Assembly (NCBI GenBank): GCA_050952845.1 | Contig: JBMNLP010000001.1 | Coordinates: forward strand, 372,001-436,000 | Direction: 5' to 3' | Origin: JAGVSV01 sp050952845 | Lineage (GTDB): Bacteria > Bacillota > Clostridia > Christensenellales > Aristaeellaceae | DNA length: 64,000 nucleotides | Shown: piece by piece, positions 33,250 through 41,218 of the stretch | How the letters are laid out: every line of letters starts with the position of its first letter | Numbering within the stretch: position 1 is the stretch's first letter | Notes under the pieces: model-generated | The model's database searches: none | Told to the model about the DNA's origin: nothing | What the model saw: only the letters and a program-made list of their open reading frames with translations | Position numbers and translations under genes: made by a program

Positions 33250-33487
33250 GGGGGGCCGCTGGGCGCACTGTCGATGCATCGATGCTGACGGCTGTGCTAT
33301 CCAAGGCAATGCCGTGGTGGTGGGGCAGCAGTACTGGCGCAGCAGCGAACTTACCTCTGGAAACCGCGGCGCGGTATGCCGTGGCCGCAGCATCGGCTAA
33401 GGTGTCGATAGAGGGAAGGTTCGATTTCCGCTGCGGCGGTGGCTCTGACGGAGCGGGTGGAGCTTGTTTTGATATAGCATTAGAGTG
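33250..33487 (+). pseudogene. decayed, internally deleted copy of the fruK-like gene
   Basis: GTCGATGCATCGATGCTGAC and GCTGTGCTATCCAAGG here match the fruK-like gene at about 24555-24595 (APVDSSALTAVLSKA). The sequence then jumps to a block matching 25030-25085 (ALARYAVAAASAKVS, nearly identical: CGGTATGCCGTGGCCGCAGC in both). Only the middle of the N-terminal half and the C-terminal helices survive, with frameshifts. It is not expressed as a kinase. Confidence 0.85.
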
Positions 33488-33611
33488 AGTTGATTTATAT
33501 GGTGTAATAACTATATTATAAGAGTTACTCCGAAGCCGTACTTATTTATTACCTCAAGTGCCCGCTATGAATCAATATAACAATCTCTCCAATTGATTCG
33601 CGTTTTGCCTG

Positions 33612-34427
33612 TCAGCGCAGCCTGCTGCGCAGCGCCTGGATGTACAGGGGGCTGCTGCCGCAGCATCCGCCGATATAAGTGGCGCCAATGTCCGCAGCTT
33701 TTGCCACGGCATCGGCAAACGCCTCCGCATCCACAGCGGCGCCGCCGGCAACGGGCAAGCCGGCGTTGGGCTTGAACAGCAGCGGCAGGTCGGTGTGGTT
33801 TTTAAACTCTGTCAGCACGGGCAGCGCCTGCTCAGGTCCCAGGGAGCAGTTGAGGCCGATGGCGTCCAGAGGAAACGCTACCAGCCCCTGAACAATGTCC
33901 GGCACTGCGTTGCCCATCAGGGTGCGGCCGCGCTGCTCAAAGCTGAAGGCGGCGAACACCGGCTTCCCCAGGGTGAAGGCAGCGCGCAGCGCCACCTGCA
34001 TCATGGCCATATCCATGAAGGTTTGTGCGAAGACGATGTCGGCGCCGGCCTGCACGCCAGCCGTCATCACGTCTAAAAACATGGCGTGCGCCTCGTCCTC
34101 GGTGAGGTCGCCGTATGGCTCCAGCAGGATGGGCAGCGGCCCCACGGACAGCGCGACGCGCGCCTGCCCCTTCACGCCGTCCTTCGCCAGCTCAACGGCG
34201 CGGGCGACCACCTCTGCCGGCTGGTAAGGGCTGTTCTTCAGGCTGATGGCGTTTATGGCAAAGGTGTTGGCCAGCACAATCTGCGACCCGGCTGACACAT
34301 ATTCACCCGCCAACTCCGTTACAATGCCCGGGTTCTCCATGTTATAGCGCCATACGGGCAGCTGGTCGCCGCTTTTGGCCCACAAGCTGGTTCCTACCGC
34401 GCCATCCAACAAAGTTACATTTGACAT
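33612..34427 (-). CDS. homocysteine S-methyltransferase family protein
   Basis: The 271-residue protein is the catalytic barrel of the Hcy/betaine-type methyltransferases: LLDGAVGTSLWAKSG at the N-terminus, IVLANTFAIN (family NTF motif, about 55), and the zinc ligands in IGLNCSLGPE (about 185) and IGGCCGSSP at the C-terminus. No cobalamin domain follows, so it is either a short S-methylmethionine/homocysteine-type enzyme or the homocysteine half of a split MetH. GGAGG precedes its ATG. It is monocistronic on the minus strand, next to the fruK relic. Confidence 0.9.
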   Translation of the reverse strand: MSNVTLLDGAVGTSLWAKSGDQLPVWRYNMENPGIVTELAGEYVSAGSQIVLANTFAINAISLKNSPYQPAEVVARAVELAKDGVKGQARVALSVGPLPILLEPYGDLTEDEAHAMFLDVMTAGVQAGADIVFAQTFMDMAMMQVALRAAFTLGKPVFAAFSFEQRGRTLMGNAVPDIVQGLVAFPLDAIGLNCSLGPEQALPVLTEFKNHTDLPLLFKPNAGLPVAGGAAVDAEAFADAVAKAADIGATYIGGCCGSSPLYIQALRSRLR

Positions 34428-34803
34428 GCCGACACCTCCATTTAAAACCAGTGGCGATTTGCTCCATCCTGGCAGCGCCCAAAACGCGATGTCCGCCTGC
34501 CACAGAATGTACCTCCTCGCTTTGGTATTGTTGTCTATTTCGACAGATCATGCAAATCTCCTGTTTGTTTTTAATGTTGTTATAGAATTATTTGCCGCTT
34601 GCGGGGGGGGGGATGCATCGCAGCGGGTCATTCCAATGTGACGACGCTTTGATGGATAAGGGTGAAATCTTATATAGAAAAACTCCAGCTTCAGTGTTCT
34701 CGCTTCAACACAACCGCTTTACCATAGAAAAGACCCGGAGTGTTTTTCAGCAATCCGAGCCTTTCATCATCCCTGTGTTAGATCAAGGGGAAGTTTCCTG
34801 TCC
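34428..34803. other. intergenic region with a poly-G run
   Basis: No gene is evident in these 376 bases. A run of ten or more G residues lies at about 34602-34612. Weakly paired CCGGAG and TCCGAG segments near 34737-34760 might end the XRE transcript, but no clear terminator is seen. Confidence 0.4.
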
Positions 34804-35394
34804 CTATGCGTATCTGATAGGGCCGCCGTTGATGAATTTGTATTTGCCCATTTCAAACTTCTTTTCTGTGATGCGTTCCGATAGCTCACGGGATTCAATG
34901 AATTCACTTGTCACAGTGACCAAATACTGTTTTTGTCCGCTGTTGACCAGGTACAATTCGTTATCCAGGTTGTTCAGCCCTTTTGCGATCGGGAAAACGT
35001 TGATCAGTGGCGTCAATAAAAACACCGCCCAATCAACAATATTTTCCGCTTTTGTAAGCTTTTCTTCTGCGAGCAGCGTCATGATGTCCGCTTCCGGATA
35101 CTTCTCACGAACTACTTTATCCTTAATCACCTTCTTTCTGCCTTTTCCGTATTTGGAAAGGTCAATGGTTTCCCGTATGACCGACAAATCCAGTTTTGTG
35201 CCGTCGTCAAGCAGGTAGTCAACGTTCACATCCAAGGCGAATGCAATGGCTTTCAGGTTTTGTACATCCGGCATGCCTCTGTCCGTCTCCCATTTTGCAA
35301 TGGCAGACCTGGAAACGCTCACTTTCAATGCTAACTCTTCCTGGGACATTTTTGCGTTCATTCTTGCCTGTTTTAATTTCTCTCCAAAGGTCAT
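34804..35394 (-). CDS. XRE-family helix-turn-helix regulator
   Basis: From ATG 35394 (GGAGG eight bases upstream) the 196-residue protein begins TFGEKLKQARMNAKMSQEELA, a Xre/Cro helix-turn-helix to about residue 60 (SVSRSAIAKWETDRGMPDVQNLKAIA, where the recognition helix is SRSAIAKWE). The remaining 130 residues are not a known sensor domain: they contain LLEEEK-like helices, ILTPLINVFPIAKGLNNLD and an alternation of charged strands. No phage gene adjoins it. It probably regulates itself or the divergent ZIP transporter, 300 bases away; the latter is only inference. Confidence 0.85.
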   Translation of the reverse strand: MTFGEKLKQARMNAKMSQEELALKVSVSRSAIAKWETDRGMPDVQNLKAIAFALDVNVDYLLDDGTKLDLSVIRETIDLSKYGKGRKKVIKDKVVREKYPEADIMTLLAEEKLTKAENIVDWAVFLLTPLINVFPIAKGLNNLDNELYLVNSGQKQYLVTVTSEFIESRELSERITEKKFEMGKYKFINGGPIRYA

Positions 35395-35694
35395 ACAGAA
35401 CACCTCCACATGCTTTTGATGTACCCATCTTACACCATCAACATCAAAATACAAGAAACGCACTGTAACAGCATGTTACTCTCTGTAACAATGCATAATC
35501 AAATACTATTTGCCCCACCATTTCCGATTGTGATCGCTAAAACTTAACACACTGAAGCTGGAACCATGTCGTAGCCATGGGATAAAAGCAGCGCCTGTGG
35601 TATGATAGGACAGAAGCGGCGCGGCTGCCCCTGCGTATAAGGCAGGGCGGTAAAGCGCCGGCAGGCTTGGCCATTTTTGTCATGGGAGGATGTT
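35395..35694. other. intergenic region between XRE regulator and ZIP transporter
   Basis: Exactly 300 bases with no gene. It must hold the two divergent promoters; I see no strong consensus pair and no repeat shared with the rest of the window. Confidence 0.4.
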
Positions 35695-36504
35695 ATGGAG
35701 CAATCCAATGTATTGTTTGCCTTTTTGCTGACATTGTTTGCCGGCTTGGCTACCGGCGTAGGCAGCGTCCTGGCACTGTTGACCCGAAAAACCAGCCCTC
35801 GGTTTCTATCGGCATCCCTGGGCTTTTCTGCCGGCGTGATGCTGTATGTATCCTTTGCTGAAATCCTCGTCAAGGCGCAGGAAACGCTGACCGTTTCACT
35901 GGGCGACAAGCCTGGTGCCTGGGCGACGGTGGGCGGTTTCTTTGGTGGCATCCTGTTGATTGCGCTGATCGACAACCTGATTCCCGAAACGGAAAACCCG
36001 CACGAATTGCATACCGTGGAGGAGATGGACGGCCAAAGCGAGGAACATAAAACCAAACTGATGCGCATGGGCGTGTTGACCGCGCTGGCCATTGCCATCC
36101 ACAACTTTCCTGAAGGCCTGGCTACCTTTGCCGCCGCATTGCACGACCCCGCGCTGGGCGTCCCGGTGGCGGTGGCGATTGCCATCCACAACATCCCCGA
36201 GGGCATCGCAGTGGCTGTTCCCGTGTTTTATGCTACCGGCAGCCGTAAAAGGGCTTTCTGCCTGTCCTTCCTGTCCGGTTTGTCGGAGCCGGTGGGCGCG
36301 CTGGTGGGCTACCTGCTGCTGCGCAACTACCTGAACGATACGGTGCTGGGGCTGGTTTTTGCCGGGGTCGCCGGCATCATGGTGTACATCAGCCTGGATG
36401 AACTGCTGCCTTCCGCCCAGGAATTCGGCGAGCATCATGTGGCTATCCTCGGCCTGGTCGGCGGCATGGCTGTGATGGCTGTCAGCCTGCTGCTGTTTTT
36501 GTAG
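35695..36504 (+). CDS. zupT: ZIP family zinc/divalent metal transporter, ZupT-like
   Basis: The 269-residue membrane protein has eight predicted helices and the ZIP metal path: AIAIHNFPEGLATF in helix 4, AIAIHNIPEGIAVAVP in helix 5 and SGLSEPVGALVGY, plus a His/Glu-rich loop (ETENPHELHTVEEMDG) between helices 3 and 4. ZupT-type proteins import zinc and other divalent metals. The ATG at 35695 is chosen over in-frame upstream codons because GGAGG precedes it by five bases. It stands alone between an XRE regulator (divergent) and a beta-galactosidase. Confidence 0.92.
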   Translation: MEQSNVLFAFLLTLFAGLATGVGSVLALLTRKTSPRFLSASLGFSAGVMLYVSFAEILVKAQETLTVSLGDKPGAWATVGGFFGGILLIALIDNLIPETENPHELHTVEEMDGQSEEHKTKLMRMGVLTALAIAIHNFPEGLATFAAALHDPALGVPVAVAIAIHNIPEGIAVAVPVFYATGSRKRAFCLSFLSGLSEPVGALVGYLLLRNYLNDTVLGLVFAGVAGIMVYISLDELLPSAQEFGEHHVAILGLVGGMAVMAVSLLLFL

Positions 36505-36602
36505 GCTGTTTTGAAGCTTTTTAGGCGTGAATTGAGCAGCAATTCCTATTGATTCCTATATTCAATCATTCTGAACAAACATAGCACACCAGGAGGCATC
36601 CC

Positions 36603-38676
36603 ATGAACTACGGCCCCATCTCTCCCAAGATCCCCGGCCTGCTGCACGGCGCGGATTACAACCCGGACCAGTGGCTGCACGATGAGCGTGTGCTGTCCGA
36701 GGATGTGCGGCTGATGAAATTAAGCCGCTGCAGCGTGATGTCGGTCAATATATTCGGCTGGGCTGCCTGCGAACCGGAGGAAGGGCAGTATACCTTTGAA
36801 TGGCTGGACCGCACCATCAACACCCTGTACGAAAACGGCATTTATACCATATTGGCTACGCCGTCGGGCGCCAGGCCCGCGTGGATGAGCCACCGCTATC
36901 CCGAGGTGCTGCGCGTGGGCAGCGATGGGCGGCGCAACCTGCACAGCGGGCGGCAACAACCACTGCCCCACATCGCCTGTATACCGGGAAAAGGTGCGCG
37001 CCATGAACGCGCAGCTGGCGCAGCGCTACGGCAGCCACCCCGGGCTGATATTGTGGCATGTGTCCAACGAATACGGCGGCGAGTGCTTTTGCCCGCTGTG
37101 CCAGGAGGCCTTCCGGCAGTTCCTCAGGCAGCGCTACGGCACGCTGGACAAGCTGAACCATGCCTGGTGGACCGGGTTCTGGAGCCATACCTACACCGAC
37201 TGGCAGCAGGTGGAGGCGCCCATGCCCCGCGGTGAAACCGGCGTACACGGGCTGAACCTGGACTGGAAGCGCTTTGTGACATCGCAAACGCTGGACTTTT
37301 ACCTGAAGGAGTGCGAGTCCCTGCGCGCCATCGCCCCCGATATCCCCGTCACCACCAACTTCCACGATTTCATCAATTTAAACGACGGCTTGGATTACTG
37401 GGCTTTCGCCAAGTATGTCGACGTCATCTCCTGGGATAACTACCCCTACTGGCACGGGGAGCGGCCGCCCCATGTGGAAGCCGCGCGCCGTGCCTTTATT
37501 CACGACATCAACCGCAGCCTGAAGCAGGGCAGGCCTTTCATGCTGATGGAGTCCGCCCCCAGCGCTACAAACTGGCAGCCTGTCGCCAAGCTGCGCCGCC
37601 CCGGCATGCAGGAATTAGCTTCCATCCAGGCGGTTGCCCACGGCTCTGACACCGTGCAGTATTTCCAGTGGCGCAAGTCGCTGGGGTCGTCCGAAAAGTT
37701 CCATGCCGCCGTCGTCGATCATTACCCCACCGAGCACACCCGCGTGTTCCGCGAGGTACAAAAGCTGGGCGAGGTGCTCAGCCGACTCAGCGCCGTCGCC
37801 GGCACCTCGGTGCAGCCCGAGGTGGCGATTTACTACGACTGGGAGAACATGTGGGCGATGACCGACGCCCAGGGCCCGCGCCGGGAGCGCCGTGAGTACT
37901 TCGAAACTGCCGTCAGCCACTATCAGGCCTTCTGGAACCGCGGCATCCCCGCCGACATCATCGACAGCGGCTGCGACATCCGCCGCTACAGGCTGGTCAT
38001 CGCGCCGATGCTGTACATGGTGAAGCCGGGGGTGGCCGACCGCGTGCGCGATTTTGTCAAAGCCGGCGGCTGCTTTGTCACCACCTACTGGTCCGGCATT
38101 GTCGATGAAAGCGACCTGTGCTTTACCACCGGCCGCCCGGGGTCGCTGCGCGATGTGATGGGCATCTGGTCCGAGGAGATCGACGCCCTGTACGACCACC
38201 AGAGCAACCGCATTGAGATGGCAGGCGCCCTGCCCGGCATGAAAGCCGCCTACAAAGCTGAGGTGTTCTGCGACCTGGTCCACCTGGAAGGCGCCGAGGC
38301 GCTGGCGCGCTACGGCGAGGATTTCTACGCCGGACGCCCTGCGCTGACCAGAAACTGCTTTGGCCAGGGGCAAGCCTGGTACATCGCCTTCAGAGGCTAC
38401 GACAGCTTTCTGGATGATTTCTACGGCGCTCTGGCTGGCGATCTGGAGCTGCGGCGCGCGCTGGACGCGGCACTGCCCCGGGGTGTCACCGCGCAGATGC
38501 GCCGGGACAGCGATAACCGCTTCATTTTCCTTCAGAACTACGGCGATGAGCCGGCGCAGGTGGATTTGGGCAGCGCCAGGTATGCCGATGCCGTCCATGG
38601 CGGATGGCACAGCGGCGTGGTGACGGTGCCGGCGTATGGGTACCTGGTGCTGATGTTGCCCGTGCCGGGCCCATAG
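36603..38676 (+). pseudogene. GH42 beta-galactosidase with one frameshift
   Basis: Two overlapping frames together encode a ~690-residue GH42 enzyme. The first starts at 36603 (AGGAGG upstream): GLLHGADYNPDQW, FGWAACEPEEGQYTFEWLD, through SDGRRNLHSG. One extra G at 36952-36953 (CGGCAAC for CGCAAC) shifts into the second frame, which continues NNHCPTSPVYREKVRAMN. The acid/base Glu is in LWHVSNEYGG and the nucleophile Glu in FMLMESAPSATNWQP; the trimerisation and beta-sandwich domains follow. No signal peptide. A sequencing error would restore a normal intracellular beta-galactosidase; as written it is broken after 117 residues. Confidence 0.88.
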
Positions 38677-38697
38677 CATGGCCGGACTGGTTTCCTT

Positions 38698-38736
38698 AAG
38701 GCTGCGGCGACGGTTTTGCTGCGGCTTTATTTTTTT
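38698..38736 (+). terminator. rho-independent terminator after the GH42 gene
   Basis: AAGGCTGCGGC (38698-38708) pairs along 11 bases with GCTGCGGCTTT (38718-38728) if G-U pairs are allowed, and a T-rich tail (to 38736) follows. Confidence 0.75.
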
Positions 38737-38788
38737 AAAGTGAATAATATGGCGCCTGTGCCTCGTCTTTATGGTGAGGAGGCGACGT

Positions 38789-39301
38789 ATGCAGGAAACA
38801 ACCACAGCCCTTGAAGCCGCGGCCCGGCGCCTGATGGCCGAGCATGGGGACTTTGTCACCAGGCTGTGTTTTCTGTACCTGCGCCACGAGATGGACGCGC
38901 AGGACGCCGCCCAGGACACCTTCCTCAAAGCGCTGCGGGCGCTGGACAGCTTCCGCGGCGAAGGCAGCGAACGCGGCTGGCTGGCCCGCATTGCCGTCAA
39001 CACCTGCAAGGACATGCTGCGCTCGCCCTGGCGCCGGCGGTATGCGGGGGAAGAAGCGCTGCGCTCCCTCCCGGACCCGGAAGGCCCGCCCCGGGCGCAG
39101 GACGACACCGTGCTGCAGGCAGTGATGGCGCTGCCAAACAAGTACAAGGACGTCATCCTGCTGCGCTACTACGAAGGCATGCCGCTGAAGGACATTGCCG
39201 CCGCCCTCTCCCTGTCCGTGCCCACGGTGTCCACCCGGATTGCCCGCGCGCAAAAACGGCTGCACACCCAGTTGAAAGGATGGTATTTCGATGAAGAATG
39301 A
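38789..39301 (+). CDS. ECF-type RNA polymerase sigma factor
   Basis: The 170-residue protein has sigma region 2 (residues ~20-85: VTRLCFLYLRHEMDAQDAAQDTF, whose core is DAQDAAQDTFLKAL, then GWLARIAVNTCKDML) and region 4 with the helix-turn-helix (LPNKYKDVILLRYYEGM then LKDIAAALSLSVPTVSTRIARA). It lacks regions 1 and 3, as ECF factors do. The ATG at 38789 has GAGGAGG six bases upstream. It overlaps the next gene, a membrane protein, by 11 bases, the usual sigma/anti-sigma pairing. Its promoter targets are not identifiable. Confidence 0.93.
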   Translation: MQETTTALEAAARRLMAEHGDFVTRLCFLYLRHEMDAQDAAQDTFLKALRALDSFRGEGSERGWLARIAVNTCKDMLRSPWRRRYAGEEALRSLPDPEGPPRAQDDTVLQAVMALPNKYKDVILLRYYEGMPLKDIAAALSLSVPTVSTRIARAQKRLHTQLKGWYFDEE

Positions 39302-41129
39302 ACCCTTTAAACACCTCATTGACCGCTGCCTTTCGGGGCTGCATTTTGAGCGGCAGCAGGCCGTGCTGCAGGGGCTGGCCATGCCGCCCGAAAGGCTGCC
39401 AAGGCAGCGGCTGCGCCTGGTGCCGGCCATGGCCATCGTGCTGTCGCTGCTGTTGGCCGGCGTCGCGCTGGCGATCGGCCTGTCGCTGTCCGGCCAGTTC
39501 CAGGCGCGGCAGCAGGCTGTCGGCGCGCTGGAGGAAGCCTTTGGCCTGAACGAAGAAACGCTTGGCATGTTTGAGTTGACCATGAGCCGGGAGGGCGCAG
39601 GCTGGGTCATCCGCCTGACGCCCAAGGGCGGCTACCCCGCCGGCGTCGATGTGGGCGAATACCGGGTGGACATCCCGGAAAACGGCGAGGCGCAAGCCAG
39701 CTGGACCCACCAGGACGACCCTGCCTACGATGCCGGCGCCGGCATGGACACCCCCATCTGGGGCCATCCCCAGCTGCTGGCTTACCTGCGCAACAAAAAC
39801 GCTTACTATGCCGCCCAGGCGCGCATCGATTGGGCTCACCACGGCGAGTGGACCCTGGAGGAGCAGGCCCAGGTGGATGCGCTGCTGGCCCGCGCGCTGC
39901 CCTATGGCGAAAGCCTGCACAGCCGGCGCGTGCTGCCTGAGGAGGATGACCTGCAGCCCGAAGCAGCGCGTGAACTGGCCATCGCCGCCCTGATGGACAA
40001 GTACGGCGTCGCGGAGGACAAGCTGACCGGCATGCGGGAACATATGGCTTTCTACCAGCGGGAGGAGGACGGCGTCCGCGGCTACAGCTTCACGTTTACA
40101 CCCGCTGGCAAGGAGAAGGATGCTGCAGAGAGTTTCAGCGTGGTGCTGCATTCGCCTTCGGGCAAGGTGGAATCCGCTTCCTGGTACACGGATGACCCGG
40201 CGCTGCGCACCCTGCCCGGCGGCAGCCTGAAAAACCATGCCGACACCGCCAGGGAATACATGGAAGCCGGCACATTTGATATGCTGTCCGCCCGGGACAA
40301 GGCGCTGTTGGCTGCACGGCTGCAGGAAGCGGGGCTGTCCGGCCTGCTGAACGGGCAGCAGTACATCCTGCCCGGGGAGGAGCACCTAACCGAGGCTGAG
40401 GGCTATGCTGCCGCGCTGGCGGTGCTGACCGAAGCCTATGGCATTGACGCAGCGCACCTTCACCTGTTTGAGGCGTCGCTGTCCCTGATCCCTGAGAAAG
40501 AGGGCGCTGCCTGGCGGCTGGCGCTGACCCCCCTCAGGTACGACTGGCCCACCTACCCCGAAGCGCCGGTGGGCGCATACACGGCGCTGGCGGATGGCAG
40601 CACGGGACAAGCCATCAGCGCATCGTGGTCGCTGGAGGGCGTGGACGACGGCGTCTATACCGCCGCCACCTGGGGGCAGGCCAAGGCCTACTCCGCCGCC
40701 ATCCTGCCCTGGTTTTCGGAGTTATATGAGAAATACATCGCCATATTGAACGCCGCCGCCGACCGCTGGTTCCTGACTGTGCCCGAAGCCGCTGCCTGCG
40801 ACCAGCTGTTCCGGGACGCCGGTTTCCCGGAGAAAAACTTCATTGCCGGCATGCCGCGCCCGGATGACATCAGCCAGGAACAGGCCATCGCGCTGGCCAG
40901 GGAAGCCCTGATACAAGTCCAGAAGGTGCCGCAGCGCGTGCTGGACGAGGTGGATTTCATCCACCCCTTCTACGCCATCCGCACCGGCTACCAGCTGTTT
41001 GAGTGGGACGCGCCTTTCTGGTCCGTCACCTTCCATCATGTGGAGGGCGTGTGGTATGTCGCGCTGGACGCCGCCACAGGCGACGTGCTGTACGTCAGCT
41101 ACGACCCCATGGCGGCAGGGAATGGTTGA
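39291..41129 (+). CDS. single-pass membrane protein, probable anti-sigma partner
   Basis: The 612-residue protein has a short cytoplasmic segment (residues 1-43, FKHLIDRCLSGLHFERQ), one membrane helix (about 45-68, LVPAMAIVLSLLLAGVALAI) and a long extracellular part. The outer part repeats a unit: AVGALEEAFGLNEETLGMFEL (80s), LMDKYGVAEDKLTGMREHM (about 240) and VLTEAYGIDAAHLHLFEASL (about 385), each followed by a strand such as WVIRLTPKG. These resemble PepSY-like or YcdB-like repeats. Its coupling to the sigma gene implies an anti-sigma role through the short N-terminal tail, though a classic zinc anti-sigma motif (HxxxCxxC) is absent. Confidence 0.75.
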   Translation: MKNEPFKHLIDRCLSGLHFERQQAVLQGLAMPPERLPRQRLRLVPAMAIVLSLLLAGVALAIGLSLSGQFQARQQAVGALEEAFGLNEETLGMFELTMSREGAGWVIRLTPKGGYPAGVDVGEYRVDIPENGEAQASWTHQDDPAYDAGAGMDTPIWGHPQLLAYLRNKNAYYAAQARIDWAHHGEWTLEEQAQVDALLARALPYGESLHSRRVLPEEDDLQPEAARELAIAALMDKYGVAEDKLTGMREHMAFYQREEDGVRGYSFTFTPAGKEKDAAESFSVVLHSPSGKVESASWYTDDPALRTLPGGSLKNHADTAREYMEAGTFDMLSARDKALLAARLQEAGLSGLLNGQQYILPGEEHLTEAEGYAAALAVLTEAYGIDAAHLHLFEASLSLIPEKEGAAWRLALTPLRYDWPTYPEAPVGAYTALADGSTGQAISASWSLEGVDDGVYTAATWGQAKAYSAAILPWFSELYEKYIAILNAAADRWFLTVPEAAACDQLFRDAGFPEKNFIAGMPRPDDISQEQAIALAREALIQVQKVPQRVLDEVDFIHPFYAIRTGYQLFEWDAPFWSVTFHHVEGVWYVALDAATGDVLYVSYDPMAAGNG

Positions 41130-41218
41130 TACGTCAGCCGATTGGGAGGAGAAATACGGTGCGTATAAGGCATCAACATCCGTGCATGGAAACAATACAC
41201 ACACAAAAGGAGAAACGT

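Noticed and set aside
34602..34612. Poly-G run as a phase-variation tract
   Set aside because: It is not in or immediately before a gene, so no switching target is evident.
37615..39156. 513-codon minus-strand frame
   Set aside because: It is antisense to GH42 and the sigma factor, in GC-rich DNA where antisense frames stay open by chance; the composition is Arg/Ala/His-rich with no motif.
39153..40385. 410-codon minus-strand frame
   Set aside because: Antisense to the membrane protein gene, no start signal or homology.
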